A DNA stretch of 64,000 nt, taken from positions 1 to 64,000 of the forward strand of contig KV918861.1 in assembly GCA_002049455.2 (NCBI GenBank), read 5' to 3'. Positions 11,128-24,062 of this stretch are shown piece by piece (position 1 is the stretch's first letter; the number at the start of each line of letters is the position of its first letter). The notes beneath the pieces were generated by a model. It saw nothing but the letters and a program-made list of their open reading frames with translations, made no database searches and was not told where the DNA came from. Source of the DNA: Porphyra umbilicalis (Eukaryota; Rhodophyta; Bangiophyceae; Bangiales; Bangiaceae). Both the position numbers and the translations under genes were made by a program.

Positions 11128-14100
11128 CGGGACCCCACCCGCGGAGCGCGTCCCGCCACCGACACCGTCCGCGTCCTTTCGCCCAGTCAACAAGCGTCAA
11201 CCCCAGTCGAAACGCACGGCACAGCCGACGTCGCCTCGCGACACAAGAGGCCGCGGCCGTCAACGCGGCAAGAGGGCGCCCACAAAAAAAAAGAAAAAGG
11301 GGGGGAACAAAATGGGGAGCGGCGCCCGCTTGTACCGCGCGCCCCACCCACGAGCCGACAGGGGACGGGCCAAAGATAGGCCGAGCGAGTCCCGTGTCAA
11401 CCTCCCACCGCCCGCGACGCTCGCGGTGGAGGTAGCAGCGGACGCAACGCGTTCGGCAGCGGCAGTGGGGGGCGGGGGCAGTGCACAGCTTCCGCGTCCC
11501 GCTCCCCGCACCGCGGCTGTGCGTTGCACGACGCCAGTGGCGATAGACACAACGCCCGTAGCGATTGGCACGACGCCAGTAGCGAGTGGCACGACGCCAG
11601 TGACGATTCGCACGACACTCCGCACCCCCCCCCTGCGCGCGCCGTCGCGGCACGGGAAGGGAGTGAGTGGGGTGCGGTGCGGTGGGCGTGTGCTGGGGCG
11701 CCCCACCTGACACACCGCGCCACGTCTCCTCCCACCACCCTGACACGCTCACCGCCGTGACCACCACGCCACCGCCAAGCCGCACGCACACGCCGGCGAC
11801 GTTGACGAGGAAGCGCGCAGCAGGCGGCACGCACGCTCACCCCAGCGGCGCCGGCAAACCGCCACGCCCCGACACCGCGCCGAGGCAGGAACGCTCCGCC
11901 ACCACCGACGCCGAAGGGCCGCCCCACACGACGCCGCGCAGCGTGCCTGCGGCGCCGCGCCGCGACGTGACGGGCGCCCCCGAGTGGCGGGGGCTGCCGC
12001 AGGACACCTACGCTGCAGGCCGCGGCGCTCCGCGGGCGGGGCGCACCAAGAAAAAAAGAAAAGACGACGAAAAAATTGGCTCTCTGATGGGCGCGGGTGG
12101 GCTCCCTGGCCCCCCCCCCCGCACCTGCCCCACCAGACCGCGCGCGGCGCCAGTCGGGCCGCGGCGCGCCCGGACCGAGGGCACCCCTCCCACCTCGCGG
12201 GGGCGACTCGCGCCGGCCGGCGCGCGGTCGGCGACTAAACCTGTCTGTACACGCCAAAACGGCGCGAACAGACGGGTGGCGTGGACGGCCGCGCGGACAC
12301 AGCCACGGGCCAGCAGGGCGCCGCGGCTGGCGCGGCGCTGCTGCGGGCCGACTCCCCCCCCTCCAGCACTGACGAGAGAGATCCTTTGCATATCCCAGAG
12401 CGTATCTGAGGGCAGACAACGGCGCTCCGGCGGACAACGTGGCAATCCCCCCCTCGGGCTGCTGCGCACCCGTGCGTGCCGCCTGGCGGGTCAGCCACGC
12501 GTGGCTGCTCAGCCGCATGACACGGGCGAGCGGGCGGATAGGGGGAGGGCCCCTTACAGTCTCAGCGGGAACTGGCCATCGGAGACGCCGCCCAGTCCGC
12601 TCCTCTGCAGAGGAGCAGCCGTCAATTCGGTCGCCTCATCGCGCTGTTTCGACCAGATCGTTGACTCCGGCCACGCCGCTGTCGGCTGCGAGGCGTCAGC
12701 CGCCACCGTCAGCCGCCAGCCCATCTGTGCTGCTCCTGAGGTGTCGAGCAAGCGGCGCGGCCAATGGAGGTGGATCGACGTGCCCTGGCGGGAGTAGGAT
12801 TTCTGCGGCGTTCGCAGCCGGCCAGGAAGCGCCTGCGGCACCTGTGTACACTGGGAGGGCGGCGGCGACCCGCCCCCCGCCTGACCCGATCCCGCGGGAT
12901 TTCTTCCGGTGGCCGCCACCCACGTCTCGCCCGCCCGCCCATCCCAATCCCACAGGCGCTGTCGACGACACGGTCGCCGGCCATCAGACTGGCACCAGAC
13001 CCACTTCGCCATCGGCCGCGCGGCCACCATTTCCAGTCGCAGGCGGCGCTCCGCCATCGGTCTGTAAGCCGAATCTGTACGCTTCTCAGTGTGCGTCTGC
13101 AAGGAAGTGGCGCGAGAGACCCAGAACCGAGCCGCCTTTGCCACGCGTCGGAAGCGTCATGGCGCCAACGCTGACGCTTGGCCACAAGCGGCGCTCGGCG
13201 TGCCGCGTGCCACACGACGGGTTCCCGCTGCTGGTGTAATGTGCGCCAGCCATAGGAGAGAACAGCTGCGCCCACTCCCACCCCCTTGCGACGCGGAAAG
13301 CGTGGTTGGTGCTGAATTGGCCTGTAGAGGCCGTGCGGATCGGGGGCGGATCCATACCGGACGTGCGGGACAAGCAGCGCTGGCGGGACGAGGCGTGGTA
13401 CGCGCTTTCTGCTGCGGAGAGCAACGGCCAGAGCAGCGAAGTGGCAAGCGTTGACGGAGGACCAAGCACAGTGATCGGCAGCGGCCGGGTCTTGTGCCGG
13501 CCACGAAGGCGGCGGCCTTGCGGCGTGGTCGCGCCGATGGCGAAACGGGGAAAACCCCGGACCCCGTGGACCTTGCGGCCGCATGCCTCTAGCCAACGGC
13601 GGCCACGCACGTGACGACGACATGGTAGTGGACCGTCGCCAGTGGCCACCAATGAGCCGGCGGTCGCCCTCCCCCGCATGGGCGGCGGGAGCGGGAGCTA
13701 AAAACCCCGTGTCGCCGTGACGTGGGCGGCGGCCGCCGGGGCGGCGGCGCACCCGCTCCACGCCTCCCCCGTTGCATGGCACTGGGCACGACAACCGTGT
13801 TTGGCGCCGCCCACGCGGCGGCCGGGGCGGCGGTGCGCGGCCTGTCGGCGGCGTGCCGCCGCTGTCACCGCAGGTGTGGCAGCAGCGGCTGTCGACGCGC
13901 GGAGAGAGGAGGGGCGGGTGGGCGGCGCCGCCGCAACGGCAGCCGCGCCTCGAGCGCGCGCGACAGGGGTGGCGCCGGGGCGAAGGGAACGCGGCGGCCG
14001 CCGGGTTGCCAGGCACGCCCGCGCCGCTCGACCGGCACACCGACTGGCGCGACGCCTGTGTCGCTTTCATAGGCATGTGGCCAAACAAACCTCACCGCGG

Positions 14101-14469
14101 TCGGCAGCGTTCGCGGCAGCCTGTGATCGCCACCCACCGCCAGGCAGGTCTGTCTGTCGCTTATCGGCCGTCGCTCGGGCGTGCAGCACCCACGCTCACC
14201 CGCCGGTGAAAGCAGGAGGGCAGAGGTACACGTTTCCATGCCACTCAGTGGCGGAACCAGGCCAAACAGAAGCAGTCAAACGGCGGGGCGTGGGAGGAGC
14301 ATGGCCAAAACATCTCGAGTGGGGCGTCTCGTGTAACGACGCACACAGTGATGTAGACAACAACGACAAACAGGCAAGCTGACCAGAAAGGAAAAAAAAA
14401 AAATCATCAGAGCGCCACTCTCAACACAGTCGGCCGGCCGGCCACGAGACCCCCCACGGGCCCCGCACG
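11128..14469. other. Long gene-poor stretch
   Basis: About 3.3 kb without a recognisable protein. Open frames at 12,439-13,239 (+), 12,554-13,144 (-) and 13,717-14,382 (+) have no family signature and biased composition. An ATG at 13,776 begins MALGTTTVFGAAHAAAG, which looks organelle-targeted, but nothing supportable follows. An A-rich block lies at 11,282-11,300, and a T-rich 3' region of the ABC gene (A12 run near 14,391) is at the right edge. Confidence 0.45.
11532..11615. repeat. 21-bp minisatellite, four copies
   Basis: Four consecutive 21-bp units with consensus CGCCAGTRGCGATTGGCACGA, differing by a few bases each. The unit is a multiple of three, so it stays open in several frames, but no gene is supported around it. 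Confidence 0.85.
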
Positions 14470-16557
14470 CTACGCCACCTCTGTAACCACCGCCGGCTCC
14501 TCGACGGCCGCAAACTTGGGCTTGCGCAGCTTGAGCAGCGCGTACGTCGCAATGTAATTGAAGGCGAGGATGCGCGCCTGCGAGCCGAGCAACTGCCGCA
14601 CGGTGCGGGTGCCAAACGACATGCGCGCGAGCGCCTGCTCCCCCGTCGCCACGTCCCACGGCACCTTACGCTCGAGCGCAAGCCCCCCGAGCTCCGACAC
14701 ACACAGCGCCTCAAACGCGTGGCGGATGAGGGAGATGCGAGGCAGCCACTGGAGGGCCTTGGGCGTACGCGTCACAAACTGACCGCCAAACACGATGAAG
14801 ATGACAAAGGAGGCGGGGCCCGCCGCCAGCGCCGCCTCAGTCGACGGCGCGAGCGCGCCCATGGTCAACCCAATGGCCGCAGCGGTAAAAGACTCGAGGG
14901 TGATGACGCCTGCAAAGGTGGCGACCTTGCGCCACCCCGACGCAAGCCCCGCCATGGGGTAGACGATCGCCGAGAAGAGGAGCGGGAAGACGGTGGAGAT
15001 GGGCAGCTCCGCGACCATCTTGGACGCGAAATACGGGGTCACTCCGTAGGAGCCCCGCGCGCGCTCCCGGTCGACGACCGCCCGCTCTCGCGTGAACGAG
15101 TTGAGCGTCTTGACGAGGGCGGACATAGCCGCGTTGATGCATGCCACCTGCAGCAGTCCGATGCGGTTGCCAACGTCGGCTTGCGTCAAGCCGAGCTTCC
15201 AGTAGATGCTCCCAAAGAGGAGCGCCGACATGGCCGACGACATGGTGCGGGCAAAGAGCGTCTTCTTGTCCCGTGACATTTGCTTCCACGCGCGCGCAAA
15301 GAGCAGGCGGAATTTGGTGAGGGGGGACGCCGCCGAGCGCACGGAGACGGCCGTCTCGGTGGTCGCCGAGCCGGCAGGGGATGGCCCCGCGTTGGCAGCG
15401 CTGGCGGGGGGGGGCGGCGCCGACGATGACAACGGCCCCGCGGCCGCCGCGTGCGCCTCCCACGCGCGGTGCAGCTTGGCGACCCGCTGCCGCGACAGCG
15501 CCTCCGTTGCCCGCGACGAGTAGTCAATACTGACGAGGTCGATCCAGTGCTCGGCGGGGTTGTACGCCGGCGGGCACCCGTGGCCGAGGCCCTCAAAATA
15601 CTCGTGCGCGCCGGCAGTCGTGCCCATGTACACGACCTGCCCTTCGGCGAGCAGCAGCAGGTCGTCAAAGAGGGCGTAGATGGACGACTGCGGCTGGTGG
15701 ATCGACGCGAGCACCGTGTGGCCGTCGCCGGCCAAGTCGCGCAGCGCCTCGACGACCTTGAGGGCTTGGAACGAGTCAATGCCGGTCGTGCCCTCATCAA
15801 CGGCGACCAGGTTTGGGGCGCTGATCAGCTCGCACGCAAGGTTGAGGCGCTTCCGTTCGCCGCCAGAGATGCCCCGCGTCTTGGCGTCGCCGACGCGGGT
15901 GCGCGCCGCCTTGACCAGCCCGAGGCGATTGATGAGGCCCGTAACGAGCTCCGCGCGCTCCGCGGGCGTCACAGACGCAGGCAGCTGCAGGGCGGCCGCC
16001 ATTTCCAGCGTCTCCCGCACGGTCAGTTGCGCAAAGAAGAGGTCCTCTTGCATCACGTACGCGACGGGCGGGCAGGCGGTGCTGATGGGCACTCCATTGA
16101 CCTCAATGCGGCCGGTCAGACGGAGGCCCTTGGTCGCCGGCACCCGCCCCGACAGCGCGTTGAGGAGCGTCGTCTTGCCCGACCCCGACGGGCCGAGCAG
16201 AGCGACGAGCCGCCCGGGGGCGGCGGTGCCAGAGACGCCACTAAGGATCACCTTGGGCACCGCCGACGTTGGCGCAGGGGCGGCTTGGCCCCGCTGCTTG
16301 CGCGCCTTGCGGGCTTTCGGAGGGTCAAGCGCGCACGACACGCCCGACCAGGTTAGGGTGATGGGGTCCCCCCGGGCGCCAGGGGACACCGGCGCGGGGG
16401 GGCGCTTCGAGGATGACGGAGGGCCCCGGAAGCGACGGTTGCGGCCGACGCCGCGGATGCTGTTGACGGCGGCAATGGTCGTGGATACCGCCACGACGAG
16501 GGCGGGCTGCGTCGGCGCGAGCACCGCCGTCAGCGCACCACCAATGATGGCCCACAT
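14470..16557 (-). CDS. ABCG-family half-transporter (ABCG7-like)
   Basis: An intronless protein of 695 residues with the ABCG order: nucleotide-binding domain, then membrane domain. It starts MWAIIGGALTAVLAP at 16557, with a hydrophobic N-terminus. The NBD has Walker A GPSGSGKTT, Q-loop YVMQEDLFFAQLTVRETLE, signature RGISGGERKRLNLACELI, Walker B/D-loop LVAVDEGTTGIDSFQ and H-loop SIHQPQSSIYALFDD. The membrane part contains RAWKQMSRDKKTLFARTMS, SIYWKLG, ERAVVDRERARGSYG, AELPISTVFPLLFSAIVYPM and GLTMGALAPSTEAALAAGP. The end matches plant ABCG7 (TGEQALARMSFG, YIATYALLKLRKPKF). It should work as a dimer exporting lipid-like or other hydrophobic substrates; the substrate is unknown. DEGTTGID replaces the usual DEPTTGLD. 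The frame is open upstream to 16764 but without another good ATG. A G9 run inside (about 15,405) causes no frame change. Confidence 0.9.
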   Translation of the reverse strand: MWAIIGGALTAVLAPTQPALVVAVSTTIAAVNSIRGVGRNRRFRGPPSSSKRPPAPVSPGARGDPITLTWSGVSCALDPPKARKARKQRGQAAPAPTSAVPKVILSGVSGTAAPGRLVALLGPSGSGKTTLLNALSGRVPATKGLRLTGRIEVNGVPISTACPPVAYVMQEDLFFAQLTVRETLEMAAALQLPASVTPAERAELVTGLINRLGLVKAARTRVGDAKTRGISGGERKRLNLACELISAPNLVAVDEGTTGIDSFQALKVVEALRDLAGDGHTVLASIHQPQSSIYALFDDLLLLAEGQVVYMGTTAGAHEYFEGLGHGCPPAYNPAEHWIDLVSIDYSSRATEALSRQRVAKLHRAWEAHAAAAGPLSSSAPPPPASAANAGPSPAGSATTETAVSVRSAASPLTKFRLLFARAWKQMSRDKKTLFARTMSSAMSALLFGSIYWKLGLTQADVGNRIGLLQVACINAAMSALVKTLNSFTRERAVVDRERARGSYGVTPYFASKMVAELPISTVFPLLFSAIVYPMAGLASGWRKVATFAGVITLESFTAAAIGLTMGALAPSTEAALAAGPASFVIFIVFGGQFVTRTPKALQWLPRISLIRHAFEALCVSELGGLALERKVPWDVATGEQALARMSFGTRTVRQLLGSQARILAFNYIATYALLKLRKPKFAAVEEPAVVTEVA

Positions 16558-17164
16558 GGCGGGGTGCGGCTGAGGAAATCCGCCACAGTGAGGGATGCGT
16601 TGGGGGAACGGCCCCCACGAATGTTGGGAGCACCAGGAGGACGGCGCGTCACAGTAGCAGCCACGAGGAGCGTGGCGTGGAAGTGCGTGGGCCGTCGGAC
16701 CACCGGCAACAGGGCGGTGCGGAGCTGGCTCACGATGTGCCTTCGTGCGCCTTCGTGCGGCCACCTCGTGGTCGGGAGCGCGGCCCTCGCAGAGCCGGAT
16801 AACCTCAGCTCAGATCCCATCGATTGGGGCTGGAACGGCTGGGTGCTACAAAACCAGTTGAGCTTCCCAGTATACCAATGAGCATCTCAAATTGCCCAGA
16901 TCCCGTCCGCGCAGCGCCGGCGACAGAGCCCTGTTTGCGCTGGGTGACGTAGGTCGTGCGCAGCCGTCGACGTCCAGTCTGCGCCCCAGTCGCCACACCC
17001 CCACCTCTTTTCCCCTCAAAGAGACGCCTCGGGGGTGTCTGTGGCTTGGTCAATAGGCGGTGGAGGCGACATCTGGGGCTTTGACGTTCTGGGTCGCCGT
17101 ACCTTGTCTGGACTGCAGTCCGTCCTTTCTCGGTGCCTGTCAGCTCGCTGTCGCAGAGCTCACG
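16558..17164. promoter_or_regulatory. Divergent promoter region, ABCG / isopropylmalate synthase
   Basis: About 600 bp between divergent starts with no supported gene. No clear TATA box or operator-like motif is seen. Regulatory function is inferred only from orientation. Confidence 0.35.
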
Positions 17165-19259
17165 ATGGCCTTTGTTCCTCCTGTGGTGGGCGTCGGTGGT
17201 GCAGTCAGGCGCGCTGTCGAATCTCGCCGCCCGCCGCTGCCTGGTCATGGGCGGACGCAGAGAGTCGTGCACGCCGGGCAGGTCGGCCGCGCGGCGGAGC
17301 GGCCGCTGATGACGGCGGCCAAGATGAGCCCAGCACAGGCTTCGGATGTTGATGTGGCGCCAACAGCCAAGCCGACCAAGCATGGTATGTTCCACGTTCC
17401 GGTGGTGCTTGCATGTCGGTTGTGCGGTGTGCGGTTTCGTTGAGAGTCGAGTACATGCGTTTTTGTGCAGTCGCATGCGCTTTTTCTTCAGCCTGGCACC
17501 GTCAAGACTGACCCTTTCCCCCCCTCTCTCAAGGACGCCCCCTTGCTCTTTGTCTTGACCGGGTATTGCTCGTTGCGCACCAGACCTGGCCACTGGTCGG
17601 GACCCCAACCGGGTCAAAATTTTCGACACGACCCTCCGCGACGGCGAGCAATCCCCCGGCGCGACCCTGACCGGCGAGGAGAAGATGATCATTGCTCGGC
17701 AGTTGGCCAAGCTCGGTGTTGACGTCATTGAGGCGGGCTTCCCCATCGCCTCGGTCGGTGACTTTCGGGCCGTCCACGCGATTGCCGAGACGGTCGGCAA
17801 CCGGCCCGACCCGCCGATCATCTGCGGGCTGGCACGCGCGCTGACCGCGGACATTGACCGGTGTTGGGAGGCCATCAAGCCGGCCGCCTTCCCGCGCATC
17901 CACACCTTTATCGCAACGTCGGACGTGCACATGGAGCACAAGCTCAAAAAGTCACGGGCGGAGGTGCTGGCGATTGCCAAAGCCATGGTCACCCACGCGC
18001 GCTCCCTGTGCGAGGACGTTGAGTTTTCGGCGGAAGACGCCATCCGCTCTGACCCCGAGTTCCTGTACGAGGTGTTTTCGGTGGCCGTGGCGGCGGGCGC
18101 GACGACCCTCAACGTGCCCGACACGGTCGGCTACACGACGCCGTTTGAGTTTTCCAAGCTGATCCGCGGCATCCGCGCCAACGTGGTCGGCGTGGAGAAC
18201 GTGACCATCTCGGTGCACGGGCACGACGACCTGGGCATGGCCGTTGCCAACTTCCTCTCCGCCGTCGAGTCGGGCGCCCGTCAGATGGAGTGCACGATCA
18301 ATGGGATTGGCGAGCGGGCCGGCAACGCGGCGCTGGAGGAGCTGGTCATGGCGCTGCACGTGCGGAGGAACTACTACAACTCCCGCCTGGGGCGGGTCGT
18401 GGGCGGGCCGCCGCTGACCAACATCAACCACACCGAGATCTACCAAACGTCCCGCCTGGTCTCCTCCCTGACGGGCATGCTGGTGCAGCCCAACAAGGCG
18501 ATTGTTGGCGCCAACGCCTTCTCCCACGAGTCGGGTATCCACCAGGACGGGGTGTTGAAGAACCCGGAAACGTACGAGATTATGGACGCCAAGAGCGTCG
18601 GCCTGAAGGACAACTCGATGGTCCTCGGCAAGCTGTCGGGCCGCCACGCTTTCCGGAGTCGCCTGACAGAGCTCGGCTATGAGCTGTCTGACGAGGAGAT
18701 CAACCGCGCGTTCGTCCGCTTCAAGGAGCTGGCCGACACGAAAAAGACCGTCTCCAGCTGGGACATTGAGTCGATTGTCAATGACGAGGTCCGCGCCGTC
18801 GACGCGCCGCGCGTGGCCCTTCACCGCGTGCAAGTTTCGTGTGGCAACCTGTCTGTGCCAACGTCGACGGTCACCCTGTCGGTGGTGAGTGGCGCCGCCA
18901 TGCCGCGCATGTCCGGCTCGCCCGAACCCATGGCGGACGGGGAGGTGACACAGAGCGCGACGGGCACGGGCCCCGTCGACGCGACCTTCAAGGCCATCAA
19001 CGCCGCCGTCGGGGAGCTGGTCGACGTTGCCCTGGAAGAATACACGGTGTCGTCAGTGACCAAGGGCATTGACGCGCTCGGCGAGGTGACCGTGCGCGTG
19101 CGGGATGGGGCGACTGGGCGGCGGTATACGGGCAACTCGTCCGACACGGATGTGGTTGTTGCGTCGGCAATGGCGTACGTGCGCGCCATCAACCGGTGCA
19201 CGATTGCAGCAGAGGGGCCTGAGCCGATCCACCCGCAGCCGTTTGGGACGACCTTGTAA
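17165..19259 (+). CDS. IPMS: 2-isopropylmalate synthase, plastid-targeted
   Basis: Condenses acetyl-CoA with 2-oxoisovalerate, the first step of leucine synthesis. Two exons: 17165-17384 and 17584-19259. The donor GTATGT at 17385 and acceptor CAG at 17581-17583 are both in phase 1 and give an uninterrupted 631-residue protein. Exon 1 ([12 protein letters not shown], Arg-rich) reads as a transit peptide. The catalytic domain begins at about residue 85 with [16 protein letters not shown], then [13 protein letters not shown], the metal-site motif HGHDDLG (His285, His287) and [28 protein letters not shown] and GKLSGRHAF follow. The C-terminal LeuA dimer domain (about 480-620; [20 protein letters not shown]) implies leucine feedback control. 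The gene has no frame problem. It lies tail-to-tail with biotin synthase. Confidence 0.96.
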
Positions 19260-19625
19260 GAGGTGGGGTAGGTGTTGAGGGTGCAAACGGTTAGGATCTG
19301 TTTGTTTTTTCTCCTTTTTCTCCGTTTTCTCCTGTGCATGCGCTTTTGTCGCTTCACGTCCGGTTGGTGAAGCAGTGCTTGCGCGTTGTATGCCGACAGC
19401 CCCCTATATCTGGATATAAACTGCGGCTCGGCGTAGCTCAGAACCCCCACCATTGGTCGATTAAGGACGTGTGTGAGTCAGCGACAGCTGGAGCTGTATA
19501 CACTGAACGGTCGCTCGGGCCTGATGGTATGTAGAGTTACCCAAACAAGCACCCCCCCTTTTAACGCAAGACGCTGACGGGAGAAAACGCCCCGCTGCGG
19601 CGGGGTGCGACACGAGACACGGCCC
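19260..19625. other. Convergent 3' spacer
   Basis: A 366-bp spacer between the tails of isopropylmalate synthase and biotin synthase. T-rich tracts at 19,296-19,332 (TTTGTTTTTTCTCC type) follow the first stop and may serve 3'-end formation. No gene is seen. Confidence 0.4.
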
Positions 19626-21105
19626 TCAGGCCGACGACGTGGCCTGCGCCGCCTCCCCCGCGGTGGCCGCCCCCCCCCCGCCGTCCGCCGCCGCATCCGC
19701 CGCCGCGTCCGCGGCCGCGTGGCTCGCCCCATCGTAATAAAACGGCTGCTTGCCGACGAGCCCGAGCGTCGCAAACATCTCTGCGTCGGCGGCGTGCTCG
19801 GGGTTGGCGGTCGTCAGCAGCTTGTCGCCCGTAAAAATGGAGTTGGCCCCCCCCAAAAAGCACAGCGCCTGCTCCGCGACGCTCAGCGTCAGGCGCCCCG
19901 CGCTCAGGCGCACCATGGAGCGGGGCATGAGCACCCGCGCGGTGGCGACCATGCGCCACAGCTCCGCGGCGGGCACGGGCGGCATGTCCGCAAGCGGCGT
20001 CCCCGCATTGGCCACCAGCGCATTGACGGGGACGGACTCGGGGTGGGTGGGGAGCGTCGCGAGCGTCTGCAACAAGCTCACCCGGTCCCCGTGCGACTCG
20101 CCGAGGCCAATGATGCCGCCCGAGCAGACGGAAATGCCCGCCCCGCGCACCGCCGCGAGCGTCGTCAGGCGGTCCTCATACGCCCGCGACGTGATGACCT
20201 TGGGGTAAAACTCGCGGCTCGTATCCAGATTGTGGTTGTAGGCGGTCAAGCCGGCGGCTTTGAGGCGCCCCGCCTCGTCGGGGGTGACCATGCCGAGCGT
20301 CGCGCACACCTCCATGCCCATGCCCCGGATTTCCGACACCATGGCGAGCACGCGGTCAAACTGGCGGGGGCCGACCTGCGCAACACCCCGCCAGGCGGCG
20401 CCCATGCAAAAGCGCGTCGACCCCGCCGCCTTGGCCGCCCGCGCCGACGAGAGGACCGCGTCGAGGGCGGCGAGCCGCTCCGCCTCCACGTGCGTGTCGT
20501 AGCGGGAGCTCTGGGAGCAGTAGGAGCAATCCTCGGGGCAGCCCCCCGTCTTGATCGACAGCAGCGTGCACTGCTGCACTTCCCGCGGGTGAAAGTAGGC
20601 GCGGTGCGCAGACGCGCCGTCAAAGAGGAGCGACAGCAGCGGGCGGTTGTAGACGGCGCGCACCTCCGCAAGCGTCCAGTCGGTGCGGACGGGGAAGCGG
20701 GACCGGAGGGCCGCCACGTCCACCTCGGCGGTGGGGGGGGTGGGAGCACCCGCTGGGGCTGGGGCTGGGGGGGGGGGGGGGGGGGGGGGGGGGGGTGCGA
20801 CCGCGAGACGATGGCGTCGGCGCAGGCGGCGGCACGACGTGCTCGACGGCGGCGGGGGAGCCGCCGAGGCCGCCGCCGCGTCGGGGCGCCGCCGCCGACG
20901 GATCGGCGGCCGGCGGCCGCATCGCCGCCGCAGCCGCACCAGACGCGCGGGCGGTGGGGGTGGTAAAGACGGGCGCCGGCGAGGTGGGGGGGGGGGGGGC
21001 GCCGGCCACGCCGCCGGCGCCCCGCCCGCCGCCACCCGCCGCGCCGCGGCCGCGCACCGCCGCCGCCAGCGACCGGCGGGCGGCGGTGGCCAAGACGCAA
21101 TGCAT
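19626..21105 (-). CDS. BIO2: Biotin synthase, mitochondrial
   Basis: A radical-SAM enzyme that inserts sulfur into dethiobiotin, the last step of biotin synthesis, in mitochondria of plants and algae. The start MHCVLATAARRSLAAAVRG at 21105 is a typical mitochondrial presequence, followed by a long Ala/Pro/Arg-rich linker. The enzyme core starts near 20,690: FPVRTDWTLAEVRAVYNRPL, the radical-SAM cluster site GGCPEDCSYCSQSSRY, then RFCMGAAWR, YNHNLDTSREFYP, CSGGIIGLGES, NALVANAGTPL and LSAGRLTLS. It ends with an Ala-rich tail and TGA at 19626-19628. The presequence and core are in different printed frames across the G29 run (20,767-20,795); a run longer by two or shorter by one would join them. 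Catalytic core residues are intact. Confidence 0.94.
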
Positions 21106-21693
21106 GGTGGTTGGGGGGGGAAAGACCCGGGAGAAGAGCGTCGGCGCAACCGCCGACGGCACGGACGGGGCTGGCACGCGCGCGTCGGCCGGGGCGGGGC
21201 GGGGGACCGCGCGGGCGCCGGGGGAGACGCGGCCCGCACCCGCGGCGACGGCCGAGGTCGGGCACGCCATTGACCGGGGTGGCCCCGACTCTGATCTTGG
21301 CTCGTGATCTTGCTGGCGACCTCCCGGAATTGAAAAAGTCAATTCCGCCACATGTCATCATGACAGGATGTCGGTCCCGCCATTCCCGCCACTTGCGACG
21401 CCGAGCAAAGGGCGCTCGGTGGATCATCTTCCCGCCAACCGCCGGTCGGGCGTCGACGTGACGGCGCACCACACCGGCGCGGCACCGACCCGCTCGACAG
21501 ATGCGCGCCCTTGTGGCCGCCCCCTCCCCGCTCGACCCGCCGCCCCGACGGCCCCCACCCCCGCCTTCTGCGTCGGCGGCTTGACGCGCACACGGCTCCC
21601 TCGCCGCGCCCGTCGTTGGCGCCGCACGGCACGACCGCCACACCGACACCCTTCTTCTTGCGCGCATCCCCCCCCCCCCCCCCACCAACCACG
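21106..21693. promoter_or_regulatory. Divergent promoter region, biotin synthase / DHFR-TS
   Basis: A 588-bp spacer between divergent starts, C-rich on the plus strand towards DHFR-TS. A short imperfect inverted repeat is visible near 21,326-21,344 (GGAATTGAAAAAGTCAATTCC). No gene is supported. Confidence 0.4.
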
Positions 21694-23430
<1,737 letters not shown>

Positions 23431-23897
23431 GGGGGGGCGGGGGGGGGGGGGGGGGGGGGGGTGTCAGCGTGCGCGAGTGGAGCGGCGGCGGCGGGGGGGC
23501 GGGCGCGTGCACGGGCGGCGCTGGCCACGCCGACGGGGGTGGATGGCGACGGGCACGCAGTGGGGGGAGGAGGCGCACGCGACACGGCGGCGGGGACCCA
23601 GCGCACGCGGCGACACGCGGTTGGTCGCAACCCCGCCACGCCAGCGGCGCGCCGTCGCAGGAGCGAGACGTACATACGGCGTCAAAAAGGGAAATGGTTG
23701 GGAGGAGGCAGGAACAAAATGCCACACGCGCCCCCGGCATGCGGTCCACCCCGCGTGAACAAAGGGCAACAGGATAGAGACTAGGGCGATGAATACAAGC
23801 GGCGACCCCACCCACCCCCACATGGTGCCCGAGGCAGCAGCCGTGGCGCGGCCCGCCCTAGGTCGTACCGGCCGCCGCCGCGACGGGGGAAACCCCG
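23431..23897. other. Convergent 3' spacer
   Basis: Lies between the tails of DHFR-TS and squalene synthase. A G-run (about 23,431-23,461) follows the DHFR-TS stop immediately. No gene is supported. If the tail of squalene synthase is read in another frame, its stop would fall here, at 23,858. Confidence 0.4.
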
Positions 23898-24021
23898 TCA
23901 ATGGCCGCCGCCTCGGCCGCCGCCGCCGACAACCGGCGCGTCGCCGACGCGGGCGGCAATGGCATCGCCGGCGCGGTGGCGGCAGGCGCCTTCCCCCCCC
24001 CCCCCCCCCGACCGCCCCGCG

Positions 24022-24062
<41 letters not shown>

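Noticed and set aside
12439-14382. Open frames of 190-270 codons
   Set aside because: Arg/Pro/Ala-biased, overlapping on both strands, no family motif and no consistent start.
19429-19480. tRNA-like start (GGCGTAGCTCAG)
   Set aside because: No B-box and no cloverleaf arms fit downstream.
17165-21105. Bacterial contamination or recent transfer for isopropylmalate synthase and biotin synthase
   Set aside because: One has a spliceosomal intron and both have organelle-targeting N-termini; base composition matches neighbours.
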